Notes under the pieces: generated by a model
The model's database searches: none
What the model was told of the DNA's origin: nothing
What the model saw: only the letters and a program-made list of their open reading frames with translations
Position numbers and translations under genes: made by a program
Assembly (NCBI GenBank): GCA_030630585.1
Contig: DAOVMU010000106.1
Location: 1 to 5,743, forward strand
Direction of reading: 5' to 3'
Length of the DNA: 5,743 nucleotides
Origin: Candidatus Bathyarchaeota archaeon
GTDB taxonomy: Archaea; Thermoproteota; Bathyarchaeia; Bathyarchaeales; Bathycorpusculaceae
Part shown: piece by piece, positions 5,621-5,743 of the stretch
How the letters are laid out: each line of letters starts with the position of its first letter
Numbering within the stretch: the stretch's first letter is position 1

Positions 5621-5628
5621 TATAAAGA
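5621..5628 (+). promoter_or_regulatory. possible TATA box of the right-edge gene
   Basis: TATAAAGA, preceded by the A-rich AAAAAGAC, lies about 50 bases before the ATG at 5674. It fits a transcript start near 5650. GGAG at 5661-5664, nine bases before the ATG, would be the ribosome binding site. Confidence 0.4.
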
Positions 5629-5673
5629 CACCTTTACGAATCACTCTGCAAAGCGATTTTGGAGCATGTACAC

Positions 5674-5743
5674 ATGTCACTAAAAAATATTCTGAGCAAA
5701 ATAGACAAAGAATTAAGGGAAAGAGAAGAAATCAAAGATGAAC
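5674..5743 (+). CDS. N-terminal part of a possible archaeal translin-family protein (cut by window edge)
   Basis: The frame starts at ATG 5674 and stays open to the window end, giving 23 residues: MSLKNILSKIDKELREREEI and then KDE. This amphipathic, charged helix resembles the start of archaeal translins, which commonly read like L-x-x-I-x-x-x-I-x-x-x-L-x-x-K/R-x-x-x-R-E-E. Translins are helical proteins that bind single-stranded nucleic acids, and the neighbouring taw1 also concerns RNA. A short generic helix could belong to many families, so this is a tentative call. A nearby ATG at 5666 is closed after five codons. GGAG at 5661 supports the chosen start. Confidence 0.45.
   Translation, partial: MSLKNILSKIDKELREREEIKDE

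Noticed and set aside
1..5743. Mobile element, CRISPR array, tRNA or defence system
   Set aside because: I found no transposase, regular direct repeats with spacers, tRNA-like T-loop/anticodon arrangement or terminal inverted repeats. The window reads as ordinary archaeal housekeeping plus one surface protein.

Overview
The window looks archaeal. It carries an Rpo12 (RpoP) RNA polymerase subunit, a CofD transferase for coenzyme F420 and a Taw1 wyosine synthase. Several genes are preceded by TATA-like boxes about 40-55 bases from the start codon, together with GGTGA/GAGG-type ribosome binding sites. An uncultured TACK-type archaeon such as a Bathyarchaeia relative is my guess from the gene mix and the style of the surface protein. 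I cannot prove a lineage from 5.7 kb.

Layout, left to right. At 1-107 (minus) lies the first 35 codons of a gene that runs off the left edge and resembles the start of a Nudix hydrolase. A divergent spacer follows. rpoP (394-564, plus) is only 56 codons long. Its stop overlaps the stop of cofD (561-1523, minus) in a shared TTAG. Upstream of cofD on the minus strand is a small protein with eight cysteines (1580-1870), then a large N-glycosylated surface protein with a signal peptide and a C-terminal anchor (1975-4089), which starts at TTG. A 219-base divergent promoter region (4090-4308) separates these from the plus-strand genes. Those are a decayed serine hydroxymethyltransferase relic (4309-4572), an intact taw1 (4652-5608), and the first 23 codons of a possible translin-family protein (from 5674).

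How the genes relate. The window is mostly housekeeping: transcription (Rpo12), F420 synthesis (CofD), tRNA-Phe position 37 modification (Taw1) and perhaps RNA binding (translin). A cell-surface glycoprotein is interposed. There is no sign of phage, transposon, CRISPR or defence genes, and no tRNA or rRNA was recognised. The most notable items are the glyA relic, which keeps a good promoter and ribosome binding site in front of a shrunken reading frame, and the unassigned eight-cysteine protein next to cofD.
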